Assembly (NCBI RefSeq): GCF_905397435.1
Contig: NZ_CAJPVI010000003.1
Coordinates: 1-64,000 of the forward strand
Direction: 5' to 3'
DNA: 64,000 nt
From: Cupriavidus numazuensis
GTDB lineage: Bacteria; Pseudomonadota; Gammaproteobacteria; Burkholderiales; Burkholderiaceae
Shown one piece after another: positions 46,923 through 56,017 of this stretch. The notes under the pieces are model-generated. The model was not told the origin of the DNA and did not search any database. It saw only the letters and a list, made by a program, of their open reading frames with translations. The stretch's first letter is position 1, and each line of letters starts with the position of its first letter. The translations under genes were made by a program, and so were the position numbers.

Positions 46923-47870
46923 ATGACCGATTCCGCCAACAACCGTCCGCCCCGGCTGCCGCGCCGCGAGGTGCACGGCGTGCTGTTGCTCGACAAGCCG
47001 TTAGGGCTGTCTTCCAACGACGCGCTTGTGCGCGCCAAACGCCTGCTGCGGGCCCTCAAGGCCGGCCACACCGGCACGCTGGACCCGCTCGCCACAGGGC
47101 TGCTACCGCTTTGCTTTGGCGAGGCGACGAAGTTCTCGCAGGACTTGCTCGATGCGGACAAGACTTATGAGGCGGTAGTCAGGCTCGGTCAGAAGACCAC
47201 AACCGGCGATGCCGAAGGCGAAGTGCTGGTTGAGCGGCCGGTGACCTGTGACCGTGCTGCGCTGGACGCCGCAATCGCACGTTTCGTCGGTGAGATCGAC
47301 CAGATTCCGCCAATGCATTCTGCGCTGAAGAAGGATGGCCGGCCGCTGTACGAGTACGCGCGAGCGGGGCAGACCGTGGAGCGTCCGGCCCGGCGCATCA
47401 CGATTCATGCGATCGACGTGCTCGACTGTGCGCTGCCTCAGGCGTCGTCCTTCACGATGCGCGTGAAATGCAGCAAGGGTACGTATATCCGCACGCTGGC
47501 CGAGGATATCGGCGAGGCGCTCGGCTGTGGCGCACACCTGACCGGGCTGCGTCGCATCGCTGTCGGCGACCTGACCCTCGACGGCGCGGTGACGCTCGAG
47601 CAGATCGACGCGCAGGCGGACGACGCCCGCCCGGCCATGCTGGCGCCGGTCGATGCGCTGCTGCAACGCTGCCCACCGGTGACGCTGTCCGCCGAAGCGA
47701 TGTCGCGCTTCCTTCAGGGGCAACGCCTCGCGTACCGCGACCTGGAGCCGGACAGCGCCCCGCAGGAAGGCGTGCTTGCGCGCGTCTATGGCGGCGAGCC
47801 GGTGAGGTTGCTCGGCATCGCACGCATGCGTGAAGGCGCGTTGCGGCCGGAACGTCTGGTCCGGCTGTAG
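46923..47870 (+). CDS. truB: tRNA pseudouridine-55 synthase
   Basis: 315 residues. Motif I GVLLLDKPLGLSSNDAL and catalytic motif AGHTGTLDPLATGLLPLC with nucleophile Asp54; a C-terminal PUA-like domain (SRFLQGQRLAYRDL onward). Modifies U55 of the T loop of tRNAs. Last gene of the rimP-nusA-infB-rbfA-truB cluster. No clear terminator follows; an ATCGAAT/ATTCGAT inverted repeat (47881-47907) without T-tract lies in the 137-bp convergent gap. Confidence 0.96.
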   Translation: MTDSANNRPPRLPRREVHGVLLLDKPLGLSSNDALVRAKRLLRALKAGHTGTLDPLATGLLPLCFGEATKFSQDLLDADKTYEAVVRLGQKTTTGDAEGEVLVERPVTCDRAALDAAIARFVGEIDQIPPMHSALKKDGRPLYEYARAGQTVERPARRITIHAIDVLDCALPQASSFTMRVKCSKGTYIRTLAEDIGEALGCGAHLTGLRRIAVGDLTLDGAVTLEQIDAQADDARPAMLAPVDALLQRCPPVTLSAEAMSRFLQGQRLAYRDLEPDSAPQEGVLARVYGGEPVRLLGIARMREGALRPERLVRL

Positions 47871-48007
47871 GATCGGATCCATCGAATGCGATCTTCGTCG
47901 ATTCGATCACGTCGGCGAGGACACTCGGGAAGCATTCAGCCGTGCCGGCAACCGGCTTCGAACCGGATTGGTCCATCTTCTTCCCTAGTCGATTCCGTCG
48001 AGGATTT

Positions 48008-48931
48008 TCATGACTCTCGGCCGACGGTCTGCAGATGGGCGAGGGAGCCATAGCGGCGCTGCAGTTCGGCCCACTCGGCTTCATCGTAGAAGTCGCATTG
48101 CCCCGTGCCGAACGTCTTGGCCACTTCAATGCAGAAGCGCGTGGCCACATCGATGTCGAAGGCATTGGTCACGCCGGTTGCGCAGCCTGGCACCATGGTC
48201 TGCGCTGTCAGGGCCACGCCAATGACAGGTGCGGCCGTGGCGATGGCCGGCTGCATGATCGAGTTCACATGCCACAGGCCGTTTTCGTACGGTGTGATGT
48301 CCTGCGTCGTGAGCGGCAGCACCAGCGGCAGTTCGCCGCTGACCCAGCCCATCAGGTCGAGCATCCGTTCAGGAAGCCGCAGCAGCCAGCCTTGCTTCGC
48401 CACAGGTGTCAGTGCCACGCCGCGCCGGTTCACGAGCCGGTTGCCGCGCGTGGTGTCCACCGACAGGATCGCGGCCATCTTCGCGTGGACTTCGTGCGAC
48501 ATCATCGTGCGCATCGCGAACGGCGATTTCATCATCGGCACTGGGTAGTGCGGCCGCGTGGCCGCATGCGGGCAGATGTGGGTATGGATGCGCACTGGGC
48601 CGGGCAGCACATCGCCGCTGGCCGCCATGTCGGCGAGCTTCAGCGCGGTGGCGACGGCTACGATGGCGCCATCCGCGTCCGATACCAGCCCGGTCACGGC
48701 CGGGCGCGCGCCCACGCCGCCAAGCCGGCCCACTACGCCAAGCGCGGGCAGGTCGGGATCGAGCCCCGGCAGCGTGCACGCGAGAAAGTCGGTGTACAGC
48801 CCGTTTTCCTCGACCCTCGTCACCGTGACGTCGGCAATGCCGCGCGCGCGCAGCAGCGCAGCGACGTGCTCGCCGTCGACGTTGGCCGCCGACAGCAGTT
48901 CGATCGATTCAATCACCTGCTTGATGGACAT
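48008..48931 (-). CDS. DUF1177 family protein
   Basis: 307 residues from ATG at 48931 (MSIKQVIESIELLSAANVDG). The family has no established function. Conserved-looking features include THICPHAATRPH (several His and one Cys), MMSHEVHAKMAAILSVDTTRGNR, NSIMQPAIATAAPVIGVALTAQTMVPGCATGVTNAFDIDVATRF and a C-terminal FGTGQCDFYDEAEW. The His/Cys/Asp content hints at a metal-dependent enzyme (inference). It lies 26 bp downstream of pepE in an IclR-led operon, so a role in peptide or amino-acid derivative breakdown is plausible. Confidence 0.85.
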   Translation of the reverse strand: MSIKQVIESIELLSAANVDGEHVAALLRARGIADVTVTRVEENGLYTDFLACTLPGLDPDLPALGVVGRLGGVGARPAVTGLVSDADGAIVAVATALKLADMAASGDVLPGPVRIHTHICPHAATRPHYPVPMMKSPFAMRTMMSHEVHAKMAAILSVDTTRGNRLVNRRGVALTPVAKQGWLLRLPERMLDLMGWVSGELPLVLPLTTQDITPYENGLWHVNSIMQPAIATAAPVIGVALTAQTMVPGCATGVTNAFDIDVATRFCIEVAKTFGTGQCDFYDEAEWAELQRRYGSLAHLQTVGRES

Positions 48932-48957
48932 CCTGGATTCCGTTCTCGTGGCGGGTT

Positions 48958-49662
48958 TCAGCGTGGCAGCGGCAGCGGACCCGGCTGCACATCCAGAACG
49001 TCCGTGTCCAGGAACCAGCGCGAGGTATGCGGACCGCCCAGGTCCAAATGCTCGTCGCGCACGCGCACCCAGTTGCCTTCGGGCAGGCCCAGCACGGGCG
49101 TTTCGGGATGCAGCGTGGTGAACTCCGCCAGCCGCTGGTCGCGCGTTTCGCCACGGAAACCGGGCACCACCACGTTGAAGTAGTGCGGGTTGATCTGGAA
49201 CGGCACGAGCCCGAGCGCGTCGAGCCCGCCGGGATTGGCGACCGGCATGTCGTTGGTCGTGCAGATCGTCGGGCAGGCGAGATTGGCGCCAGCGCTCCAG
49301 CCGATATAGCGGGCGCCACCTTTGCGTACGCAGGCGGCGATCGGGGCGAGCAGGCCGCGTTCGCGCAGGCATTGCAGCAGGCGGAAGGTGTTGCCGCCGC
49401 CGACTACGATCAGTTCGGCGGTGCCGATAAGCCGGCGTGCAGCGTCGGCGTCGCCCGCGTGGTGCAGCGACCGCACTGCGATGCCGATGGGCGACAGCGC
49501 ATCGCTGACCAGCGTTTCGTAGGTATCCCAGTCGCGCGTGACGCCGGCGAACGGCACGAAGCATGCCGTCTTGCGGCCCGCCGCCAGTTCGGTGATGGCA
49601 TCGTGCGCGTGCACGAGGTAGCCGGCGTCGCTGCTGGAATTGCTGAGTAGGAGGAGATCCAT
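48958..49662 (-). CDS. pepE: Dipeptidase E (peptidase family S51)
   Basis: 234 residues from ATG at 49662, with GAGGAG overlapping the start. In the Salmonella enzyme the triad is Ser120, Asp135, His157; here Ser123 in GWSAGANLAC, Asp138 and His160 keep the same spacing. VVGGGNTFRLL is the family glycine-rich motif. PepE cleaves dipeptides with an N-terminal aspartate. Cytoplasmic. It sits between iclR (14 bp) and the DUF1177 gene (26 bp), so the three form one operon. Confidence 0.93.
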   Translation of the reverse strand: MDLLLLSNSSSDAGYLVHAHDAITELAAGRKTACFVPFAGVTRDWDTYETLVSDALSPIGIAVRSLHHAGDADAARRLIGTAELIVVGGGNTFRLLQCLRERGLLAPIAACVRKGGARYIGWSAGANLACPTICTTNDMPVANPGGLDALGLVPFQINPHYFNVVVPGFRGETRDQRLAEFTTLHPETPVLGLPEGNWVRVRDEHLDLGGPHTSRWFLDTDVLDVQPGPLPLPR

Positions 49663-49676
49663 GAATATCGGATGCG

Positions 49677-50465
49677 TTATCGCGAGGGAATGTCGACGGT
49701 GTCTTGCCAGAGCGGATCGCCGATGCGTTGGCCGACCGTCGCCACGGCGCGCACGAGCGTGTCGCGCAGCGACGTTGCCTGCGCCTGGCTGACCTGCATT
49801 GCGGTGAAGGACAGGCACAGGCCGCGCACGTCGCCGGAGATCGGGTCGGCCAGCGTGGCCGCCACGGCGCCAATGCCGGGCATGCCCTCGTTGATCGCCA
49901 CGGCGCTGCGCTCGCGGTGCGCGGTCATCACGCGCTCGTGCAGTTCGCCGACCGTGGCAGGGCAACCTGCCGGCGCCAGCGGCAGGCCGGTGTCGTTCGA
50001 AGGGCCGTAGCGTGTGCCGAATTCGGCGTCCGACAGGCGGGACAAGAGCACGCGGCCCATCGCGGTAGTGAAGGCAGGGCGCCGGGCGCCCGGTGGCGAC
50101 AGCACCTGTACGGGGTTGCTGCCATTCAGGCGCTGGAGCACCACGGTGTCCGTGCCGTCGAGCATCGACAGGTACGCGGTAAATCCCGTCGAATCAGACA
50201 GCGTGGCGAGAATTTCGCGGCATTGTTCGTCGAACGGATGTGCCTGCGTGGCCGCCTGCGCCGCACGGATCAGCAGCATGCCGGGCCGGTAGCGCCGTGT
50301 CGTGGATTGAAGCTCCAATAGCCGATACCGAACCATCTGCGCGAGCAGCCGTGATGCCGAACTCTTGGCCAGGCCGAGTTCGTCCATGACGTCGTTGAAG
50401 CTGATTTCGTGGCGGCCTTCGCCGAACATGCCCAGCACGCTTTCCACGCCTTCCAGAATGCTCAC
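49677..50465 (-). CDS. IclR family transcription regulator
   Basis: 262 residues. N-terminal winged helix-turn-helix (about 5-65, ISFNDVMDELGLAKSSASRLLAQMV) and the GAF-like IclR effector domain (AFTTAMGRVLLSRL, and VAINEGMPGIGAVAATLADP near 190-210). First gene of the minus-strand operon with pepE and the DUF1177 gene, hence the likely local regulator. Palindromes between its promoter and start codon suggest autoregulation. The effector could be a peptide-derived compound (inference). Confidence 0.92.
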   Translation of the reverse strand: MSILEGVESVLGMFGEGRHEISFNDVMDELGLAKSSASRLLAQMVRYRLLELQSTTRRYRPGMLLIRAAQAATQAHPFDEQCREILATLSDSTGFTAYLSMLDGTDTVVLQRLNGSNPVQVLSPPGARRPAFTTAMGRVLLSRLSDAEFGTRYGPSNDTGLPLAPAGCPATVGELHERVMTAHRERSAVAINEGMPGIGAVAATLADPISGDVRGLCLSFTAMQVSQAQATSLRDTLVRAVATVGQRIGDPLWQDTVDIPSR

Positions 50466-50483
50466 CGCAAGGCTCCTGATTGG

Positions 50484-50555
50484 GGTTCCGTTTTATGGAA
50501 CCTTAGTTCCGAAAATCGGTTCAGAAATGGTAGTCCCATCGGTGCGCGAATTCAA
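50484..50555 (-). promoter_or_regulatory. Promoter and operators of the iclR-pepE-DUF1177 operon
   Basis: Minus-strand promoter: TTGAAT (50550-50555), 17-base spacer, TACCAT (50527-50532), start near 50520. Downstream palindrome GGTTCC-N7-GGAACC (50484-50502, 6-bp perfect arms) and a smaller one CCGA-AAA-TCGG (50509-50519) lie over and behind the start, in a position where a bound IclR protein would block transcription. Confidence 0.55.
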
Positions 50556-50634
50556 GCGCGCAGATTGCGGGCACAGGCGGATCGCTCGCCTACAATGCAA
50601 GAGCCGTGTGAAGGCCAAAGGCACAGGAGGCAGC

Positions 50635-50829
50635 ATGAGTGACGAGATCAGCCAGTTTCGCCCGCTCGATCCGGGCCGGGTCAACCTGATGGACCCGGTG
50701 GAAGTGCGGTACTGGTGCCAGGAGTTGGGGTGTACTGCAAGCGCCCTTGAGGATGCCGTGGACGAGGTTGGCGAGCACATCGCCGCAGTGCGGGCGCAGT
50801 TGGAGGCCGGGCAGGCCGGCGCGCATTAG
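50635..50829 (+). CDS. DUF3606 small protein
   Basis: 64 residues. LDPGRVNLMDPVEVRYWCQELGCTASALEDAVDEVG matches the DUF3606 pattern (RINL...EVRYW..). Function unknown. Strong ribosome site AGGAGG at 50625-50630. A TACAAT box at 50591-50596 is a likely -10, but no well-spaced -35 is seen. Divergent from iclR. Confidence 0.8.
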   Translation: MSDEISQFRPLDPGRVNLMDPVEVRYWCQELGCTASALEDAVDEVGEHIAAVRAQLEAGQAGAH

Positions 50830-50867
50830 TTCCGACGCACACGGCCCGTGCGTAGCCGGGCCCTTGC

Positions 50868-50919
50868 GATAAAGAAAAAGGCCACGCGGTTCCGGATCAA
50901 ACCGGAGCCGCGTGGCCTT
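50868..50919 (-). terminator. Terminator of the marR-nodT-emrA-emrB operon
   Basis: A long stem, 50878-50895 with 50902-50919: 18 bp including one G-U pair, loop ATCAAA. On the minus strand it is followed by TTTTCTTT. It also lies just after the DUF3606 gene but has no T-tract in that direction. Confidence 0.85.
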
Positions 50920-50958
50920 GTTGCGTGCTGAACGCGAGTATGTCGGCGCGTGTTCCCG

Positions 50959-52560
50959 TCAGTGTGCTCCGGCTGCCGCATCGGCACCGGCGCCGCCCTT
51001 GGTCGGCTTGGTGAGCCACACGAAGCCAATCAGCACGAAGAACAGTACGCCCGAAATCCAGAAGATGTCGTTCGCGCCGAGCATCGCCGCCTGCTGGCTG
51101 ATGTTGCGCTCCATGACTCCGACGGCCTGTGCCTGGTTCATGCCCATCTGCATCAGGTGGTGCAGTTGCTCGGAGTACGCCGGGTTGTAGGGATTGACCT
51201 TCTCCACCAGTTGCGCGTGATGCAGGGCCGTGCGGTTCTCCCACACCGTGGTCGAAATCGATGCGCCGATGCCACCGAACGTGATACGCACGAAGTTCGA
51301 CAAGCCGGACGCCGCCGGGATCTTCTCCGGTGCCTGGCCAGACAGGATGATCGACGTGAGCGGGATGAAGAACATCGCCATGGCCGCGCCCTGGATCAGC
51401 GTAGGGATCATCAGCGTGACGGTATCCACTTGCGTGGTGAATCCCGCACGCATCAGGCTCACGATGCCGAACGTGATGAACGCTGCGGTGGCGACCCAGC
51501 GCGCGTCCATCTTCGGCAGGTTGCGCCCGATCAGCGGCGACAGCAGGATTGCGAAGATCCCCACGGGCGCCATCACGATGCCCGCGTCGGTGGCCGTGTA
51601 GCCCACGATCGTCTGCAGCCACAGCGGCAGGATCACCAAGTTGCCGAAGAACAGCCCGTATGCGACCGAGATTGCCACCACGCCCGAGCTGAAGTTGCGG
51701 CCCTTGAACAGCGTGATGTCGACAATCGGGTGCTTCTCGTAGGTCTCCCAGACCAGGAAGAACAGGAAGCCGAGCACGGCCACCAGCGTGAGCACCACGA
51801 TCTCGGGCGAGTGGAACCAGTCGAGCTCCTTGCCCTTGTCGAGCATGAGCTGCATCGAGCCCACCCAGATCACCAGCAGCGCGAGCCCGATGCGGTCGAT
51901 CGGCAGCACCTTGGTTGGCGTTTCACGGTCCTTGTAGATCGCCCACGTGGCGTATGCGGTAAGCAGGCCCACCGGCACGTTGATGTAGAAGATCCACGGC
52001 CACGTCATGTTGTCCGAGATCCAGCCGCCGAGCAGCGGTCCCATGATCGGAGCCACCAGCGTGGTCATGCCCCACAGCGCGAGCGCCATGGTGCTCTTCT
52101 GCGGCGGGTAGCTCGATAGCAGCAGCGACTGCGACAGCGGGATCATCGGTCCTGCCACCGCGCCCTGCAGGATACGTGCGGCGAGCAGCGTTTCCAGGTT
52201 GGGCGCGACGCCGCATAGCCACGACGACAGCACGAACAGCAGGATCGACGTGATGAACAGGCGCACCGCACCAAAGCGCGTAGTGAGCCAGCCCGTCAGC
52301 GGCACCGAGATCGCGTTGGCCACCGCGAACGAGGTGATGACCCAGGTGCCCTGGTTCGGCGCCACGCCAAGATCGCCCGAAATCGCCGGAATCGACACGT
52401 TGGCGATCGACGAATCCAGCACGTTCATAAACGTGGCCAGCGACAGCGCGATGGTGCCGATCACGAGCTTGCCGCCGCTCAGCGGCTGCGGCTGCACGGG
52501 GCGCGCCGGCGGCCTCGGCGCGGCGCCGGCGCGTTCATCCACGGTCAGTGCGTCCGCCAT
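50959..52560 (-). CDS. emrB: Drug resistance MFS transporter, EmrB/QacA (DHA2) type
   Basis: 533 residues, 14 predicted membrane segments. The first helix carries ATFMNVLDSSIANVSIPAI, the DHA2 motif D1 with conserved Asp. GAVAGPMIPLSQSLLLSSYP fits motif A/B regions. Pumps hydrophobic drugs using the proton gradient, working with EmrA and an outer-membrane channel. It starts 2 bp after emrA and is the last gene of the marR-led operon. Confidence 0.93.
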   Translation of the reverse strand: MADALTVDERAGAAPRPPARPVQPQPLSGGKLVIGTIALSLATFMNVLDSSIANVSIPAISGDLGVAPNQGTWVITSFAVANAISVPLTGWLTTRFGAVRLFITSILLFVLSSWLCGVAPNLETLLAARILQGAVAGPMIPLSQSLLLSSYPPQKSTMALALWGMTTLVAPIMGPLLGGWISDNMTWPWIFYINVPVGLLTAYATWAIYKDRETPTKVLPIDRIGLALLVIWVGSMQLMLDKGKELDWFHSPEIVVLTLVAVLGFLFFLVWETYEKHPIVDITLFKGRNFSSGVVAISVAYGLFFGNLVILPLWLQTIVGYTATDAGIVMAPVGIFAILLSPLIGRNLPKMDARWVATAAFITFGIVSLMRAGFTTQVDTVTLMIPTLIQGAAMAMFFIPLTSIILSGQAPEKIPAASGLSNFVRITFGGIGASISTTVWENRTALHHAQLVEKVNPYNPAYSEQLHHLMQMGMNQAQAVGVMERNISQQAAMLGANDIFWISGVLFFVLIGFVWLTKPTKGGAGADAAAGAH

Positions 52561-52562
52561 GA

Positions 52563-53855
52563 TCAGCCGCGGTTGGAGGGCCGTGCCACGGCCGCGCTGG
52601 CCGCCGCGTCATCGGCCGGAACGTTGTTGACCGGTGCGCCCTTGGCAGGCACAGCATCTGCCGGAGCGGCGGCACGGCCGCCGTTGTTCACGGCGATGAT
52701 GCGCGAGATCAGCAGGTCGGCGTCCTGCGCGACCTTGTCATAGACGTCAGTCTGCATCGGCTTGGCTGCGGCGGCGCTGACCATGGCGGCGCCTTCCTCA
52801 TGGCGCACGTCGACGGTCACGTTCATCGACAGGCCGACGCGCAGCGGGTGGTCCTTGAGTTGCTGCGGGTCAAGCGCGATGCGCACGGGCAGGCGCTGTA
52901 CGACCTTGATCCAGTTGCCGGTGGCGTTCTGCGCCGGCAGCAGCGAGAACGCGGAGCCGGTACCGGCAGAGAAGCCCGCCACCTTGCCGTTGTACTTGAC
53001 CTTCGAACCGTAGACGTCGGCTTCCAGCGTCACGGGCTGGCCGATGCGCATATGCGTGATCTGCACTTCCTTGAAGTTCGCGTCGACCCAGACCTGGTCC
53101 AGCGGCACGACCGCCATCAGCGGCGCCCCGGCGGCCACGCGCTGGCCGACCTGGACCGAGCGCTTGGCGACGTAGCCGGTGACCGGCGCGGGCAGCGTCG
53201 AACGGGCAAACGACAGGTAGGCCGAGCGCAGATTGGCGGCGGCGCGCTGCACGTTCGGATGCTTTTCGACGGTGGTCTGGTCGGTCAGTACCTTGTTCGA
53301 GGCGAGTTGTTCGCGTGCGGCGAGCAGAGCCGATTGCGCGCCCTGCAGCGCGGTCTGTGCGTGGGAGATTTCTTCGCCCGACACCGCGCCAGAGCCAGCG
53401 ATCGCCTGGCGGCGGCGCAGGTCGTCGCGCGCCTTGGCGACATCGGCCTCGCGCAGTGCCACGTTCGCGGCGAGGGAGCCGTTGTTGACATAGAGCGTGC
53501 GCACTTCACGCACGGCCTGCGCGAGCTGGGCCTCGGCCTGTTCCAGCGAAACTTGCGTATCGGCGCGGTCGAGCTGGATCAGCGGCTGGCCTGCGGTAAC
53601 AAGCTGCGTGTCGTCCGCGGCGATCGACACCACGGTGCCGCCCACCAGCGGCGTGACCTGGACCACGTTGCCGGCGACGTACGCGTCATCGGTACTTTCG
53701 AAGTGGCGTGCGTACAGGCCCCAGTACACGCCGTAGCCGACGCCCGCCACGACGATGGCCGCGGTCAGGGAAAGCAGCAGGCGCTTGCGCTTGCCATTGT
53801 TGTTGACGGATGCCGCCGGAGTGTTCGGGTTGCCGGCTTGCTGGTTATCGCTCAT
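52563..53855 (-). CDS. emrA: Membrane fusion protein EmrA (HlyD family)
   Basis: 430 residues. A short cytoplasmic N-terminus, one membrane helix (about 26-48, LLLSLTAAIVVAGVGYGVYWG), a lipoyl-like domain split around a coiled-coil hairpin (about 95-205), and a beta-barrel domain with GQPVTLEADVYGSKVKYNGKVAGFSAGTGSAF-type sequence. The last 60 residues are Ala/Pro/Val-rich and probably disordered. It bridges EmrB to the outer-membrane factor encoded upstream. Confidence 0.93.
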   Translation of the reverse strand: MSDNQQAGNPNTPAASVNNNGKRKRLLLSLTAAIVVAGVGYGVYWGLYARHFESTDDAYVAGNVVQVTPLVGGTVVSIAADDTQLVTAGQPLIQLDRADTQVSLEQAEAQLAQAVREVRTLYVNNGSLAANVALREADVAKARDDLRRRQAIAGSGAVSGEEISHAQTALQGAQSALLAAREQLASNKVLTDQTTVEKHPNVQRAAANLRSAYLSFARSTLPAPVTGYVAKRSVQVGQRVAAGAPLMAVVPLDQVWVDANFKEVQITHMRIGQPVTLEADVYGSKVKYNGKVAGFSAGTGSAFSLLPAQNATGNWIKVVQRLPVRIALDPQQLKDHPLRVGLSMNVTVDVRHEEGAAMVSAAAAKPMQTDVYDKVAQDADLLISRIIAVNNGGRAAAPADAVPAKGAPVNNVPADDAAASAAVARPSNRG

Positions 53856-53897
53856 TTTGGTCTCTCGTGAATCTGTTCTGCGTGGTGGGCGGGCGGA

Positions 53898-55442
53898 TCA
53901 GCCGCGTGCGCCGGCCTGGCTGGTTGTCTGGTTCGCTGCGGCGGCGGGGGCATGGCCTTCGCCGCCTTCCTTCGGCTCTTCATAGCCGCCGCCGAGGGCC
54001 TTCATCAGGGCCATCTGCAGGTCCAGCCGGCGGGCCTGCAGGTCGGTGGCGAGACGGCGTTGCTGAAGCACGTTGCTCTCGGCGTTCAGCACGGTCAGCT
54101 GCGTGCCAAGACCCGCTTTGTAACGCGTCGTGGCGAGCGCGTAGGCGTGTTCGGCCAGGTCCAGCGCTTCACGCTGCGTCGTGATCTGGTTGTCGACGCT
54201 GCGGATGCTGGTCATCGTATCGGCCGTTTCCTTGAGAGCATCGACCAGCGTCTGGTTGTAGCTGGCTACGGCAATGTCATAGCGCGCGTACTTGCCCTTC
54301 AGGTTGGCGCGCAGCCGGCCGCCCTCGAAGATGGGCAGGTGCAGCGCGGGGCCGAAACCCATCGTACGGCTGATGCCCATGAACAGGTCTTCCGGGCGCA
54401 GCGAAGCCAGGCCCGCGAAGCCGGTCAGGGTGATGTTGGGCAGGAACTCGGTCTTGGCAACCTTGATTTCCTTGCTGCTGGCTTCCACGCGCCAGCGCGC
54501 GGCAACCAGGTCGGGTCGGCGGCCGAGCAGGCCGATGGTCAGGTCATCCGGCAGCTTCGGCGTGGCGTGCGCGAGCAGGACCGGCTTCTGGATCGCCAGG
54601 CCGCGGTCCGGGCCCTTGCCCAGCAGCGCGGCGATCTGGTTGCGCGACAGCGCGATGTCTTCGTCGATGCGCTGCAGGTCGGTGCGGGCCGCCGCGACCG
54701 TGCCGCGTGCCTGGGTGGTTTCCACCTGCGTGTCGAGACCCGCGGCCAGGCGCTGCTGCGACAGGCTCGTCAGGTCCTGGCGTTGCGTGATGGCACGCTC
54801 GGCCACGTCGCGCTGCGCATAGAGCGCAGCGAGGCGGGCGTAGGCCCGGGCGATCGACGTGGTCAGGATCAGGCGCGAGGCCTGGCTTTCCGCCTCCGCG
54901 GCGCGGTCGTCCGAGAGCGCTGCTTCGAGTGCCGAGCGGTTCTTGCCCCAGAAATCGAATTCGTACGACAGGTTGGCCTGCAGGTGCGACTGGTTCCACC
55001 AGCGACCGGCCAGCGGCGTGCCCGCGAACAGGTCGGTCTGCGAGAAGATTTCGCGCGTGATGTCCGCGCTGAAGCCGACAGTAGGATAGAGCGCGCTGCG
55101 GGTCACGTCCGCCATGGCGCGCGAAGCTTCCACGCGCGCAAACGCGACTTGCAGGTTGGGATTGTCCTTGACCGCTTCGTCGACCAGCGCGTGCAGTTGC
55201 GGATCCTGGAACTGGTCAATCCAGTCCATGCCGGGCCATTGGCCTTGCTCGGACGGCAGCGTCTGGCTGCTGGCCAGCGTGCTGGGGTCCATCACGGTCT
55301 GGGTGCTGTGCGAGTCGCCGAGGGCGGCGCAGCCGGCGAGCACGGCCGCGGCCACGACCGTCAGCGCCAGCGTGCCGGCGCGGCGGCCCAGGGCGCGGGC
55401 ACGCGACGGGCGGGAAACAGGTGTCGAAAGGGCGTGGTTCAT
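53898..55442 (-). CDS. Outer-membrane efflux lipoprotein, NodT/OprM family
   Basis: 514 residues. Signal peptide with lipobox VLAGC (Cys38), so an acylated outer-membrane lipoprotein. Two OEP repeats follow, with long helices (about 80-290 and 300-490). QWPGMDWIDQFQDPQLHALVDEAVKDNPNLQVA is the typical N-terminal motif. It forms the trimeric exit channel for EmrAB. The C-terminal 30 residues are Gly/Ala/Glu-rich. It lies between marR (81 bp) and emrA (42 bp). Confidence 0.93.
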   Translation of the reverse strand: MNHALSTPVSRPSRARALGRRAGTLALTVVAAAVLAGCAALGDSHSTQTVMDPSTLASSQTLPSEQGQWPGMDWIDQFQDPQLHALVDEAVKDNPNLQVAFARVEASRAMADVTRSALYPTVGFSADITREIFSQTDLFAGTPLAGRWWNQSHLQANLSYEFDFWGKNRSALEAALSDDRAAEAESQASRLILTTSIARAYARLAALYAQRDVAERAITQRQDLTSLSQQRLAAGLDTQVETTQARGTVAAARTDLQRIDEDIALSRNQIAALLGKGPDRGLAIQKPVLLAHATPKLPDDLTIGLLGRRPDLVAARWRVEASSKEIKVAKTEFLPNITLTGFAGLASLRPEDLFMGISRTMGFGPALHLPIFEGGRLRANLKGKYARYDIAVASYNQTLVDALKETADTMTSIRSVDNQITTQREALDLAEHAYALATTRYKAGLGTQLTVLNAESNVLQQRRLATDLQARRLDLQMALMKALGGGYEEPKEGGEGHAPAAAANQTTSQAGARG

Positions 55443-55523
55443 GGTTGATGCATTGGGCGGAGGGAAGCCCGGCTTGTTATCTGGATCGATGTTGGTGGCG
55501 CAAGCGCAAAGCGTGCCGGCACG

Positions 55524-56003
55524 CTAGCCGGAGTTATTGCAGATCACACGCCGCAGCATGCTGCGCAGGGTTTCGATCTCTTCCGCGCTGAAGCCGCGGA
55601 AATGGTGGGCCATGACCTTGCAGAACACGGTGGGGAGTTGCGCCGCCAGCGCGTGGCCCGCCGGCGTGAGGGTCACATCGAGAACGCGGCGGTCGTCGTC
55701 ACGGCGCGTGCGCTCGATCAGTCCCCGCTTTTCCATACGGCTGAGCAGCCGCGTAATGGATCCCATGTCGGTATTCAGTTCGCGGCCCAGGTCCGTGACC
55801 GTGCTGGCGCGTCCGGATGACAACATGATCAGGCAGCTGGCCTGGGCATGTGTGATGTCGAGTTCGCTGACTTCCTGTTCGATACTGTGCGCGAGCGTGT
55901 TCTTGGCGCGCGAAATCAGGTAGCCCACGCTCTCCGCCATCACATAGCGGGCGGGATCGAACGGGTCGTCGGTGGAAGTGGCGGAATAGCCGGGTGACAT
56001 CAT
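55524..56003 (-). CDS. MarR family regulator of the efflux operon
   Basis: 159 residues from ATG at 56003, with AGAGG upstream; ATG 56000 also fits. Winged helix of the MarR type: ELDITHAQASCLIMLSSGRASTVTDLGRELNTDMGSITRLLSRMEKRGLIERTRRDDDRRVLDVTLTPAG. The wing DRR-x-L-x-V-x-LT is diagnostic. First gene of the efflux operon, with two palindromes over its promoter, so a drug-responsive autorepressor is likely. Confidence 0.93.
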   Translation of the reverse strand: MMSPGYSATSTDDPFDPARYVMAESVGYLISRAKNTLAHSIEQEVSELDITHAQASCLIMLSSGRASTVTDLGRELNTDMGSITRLLSRMEKRGLIERTRRDDDRRVLDVTLTPAGHALAAQLPTVFCKVMAHHFRGFSAEEIETLRSMLRRVICNNSG

Positions 56004-56017
56004 TTGCCTCTGCAATC

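Noticed and set aside
49663..49965. An N-terminal extension of pepE up to 49965
   Set aside because: The upstream residues overlap the end of the iclR gene in another frame and are not PepE-like; ATG 49662 with a GAGGAG site gives the normal length.
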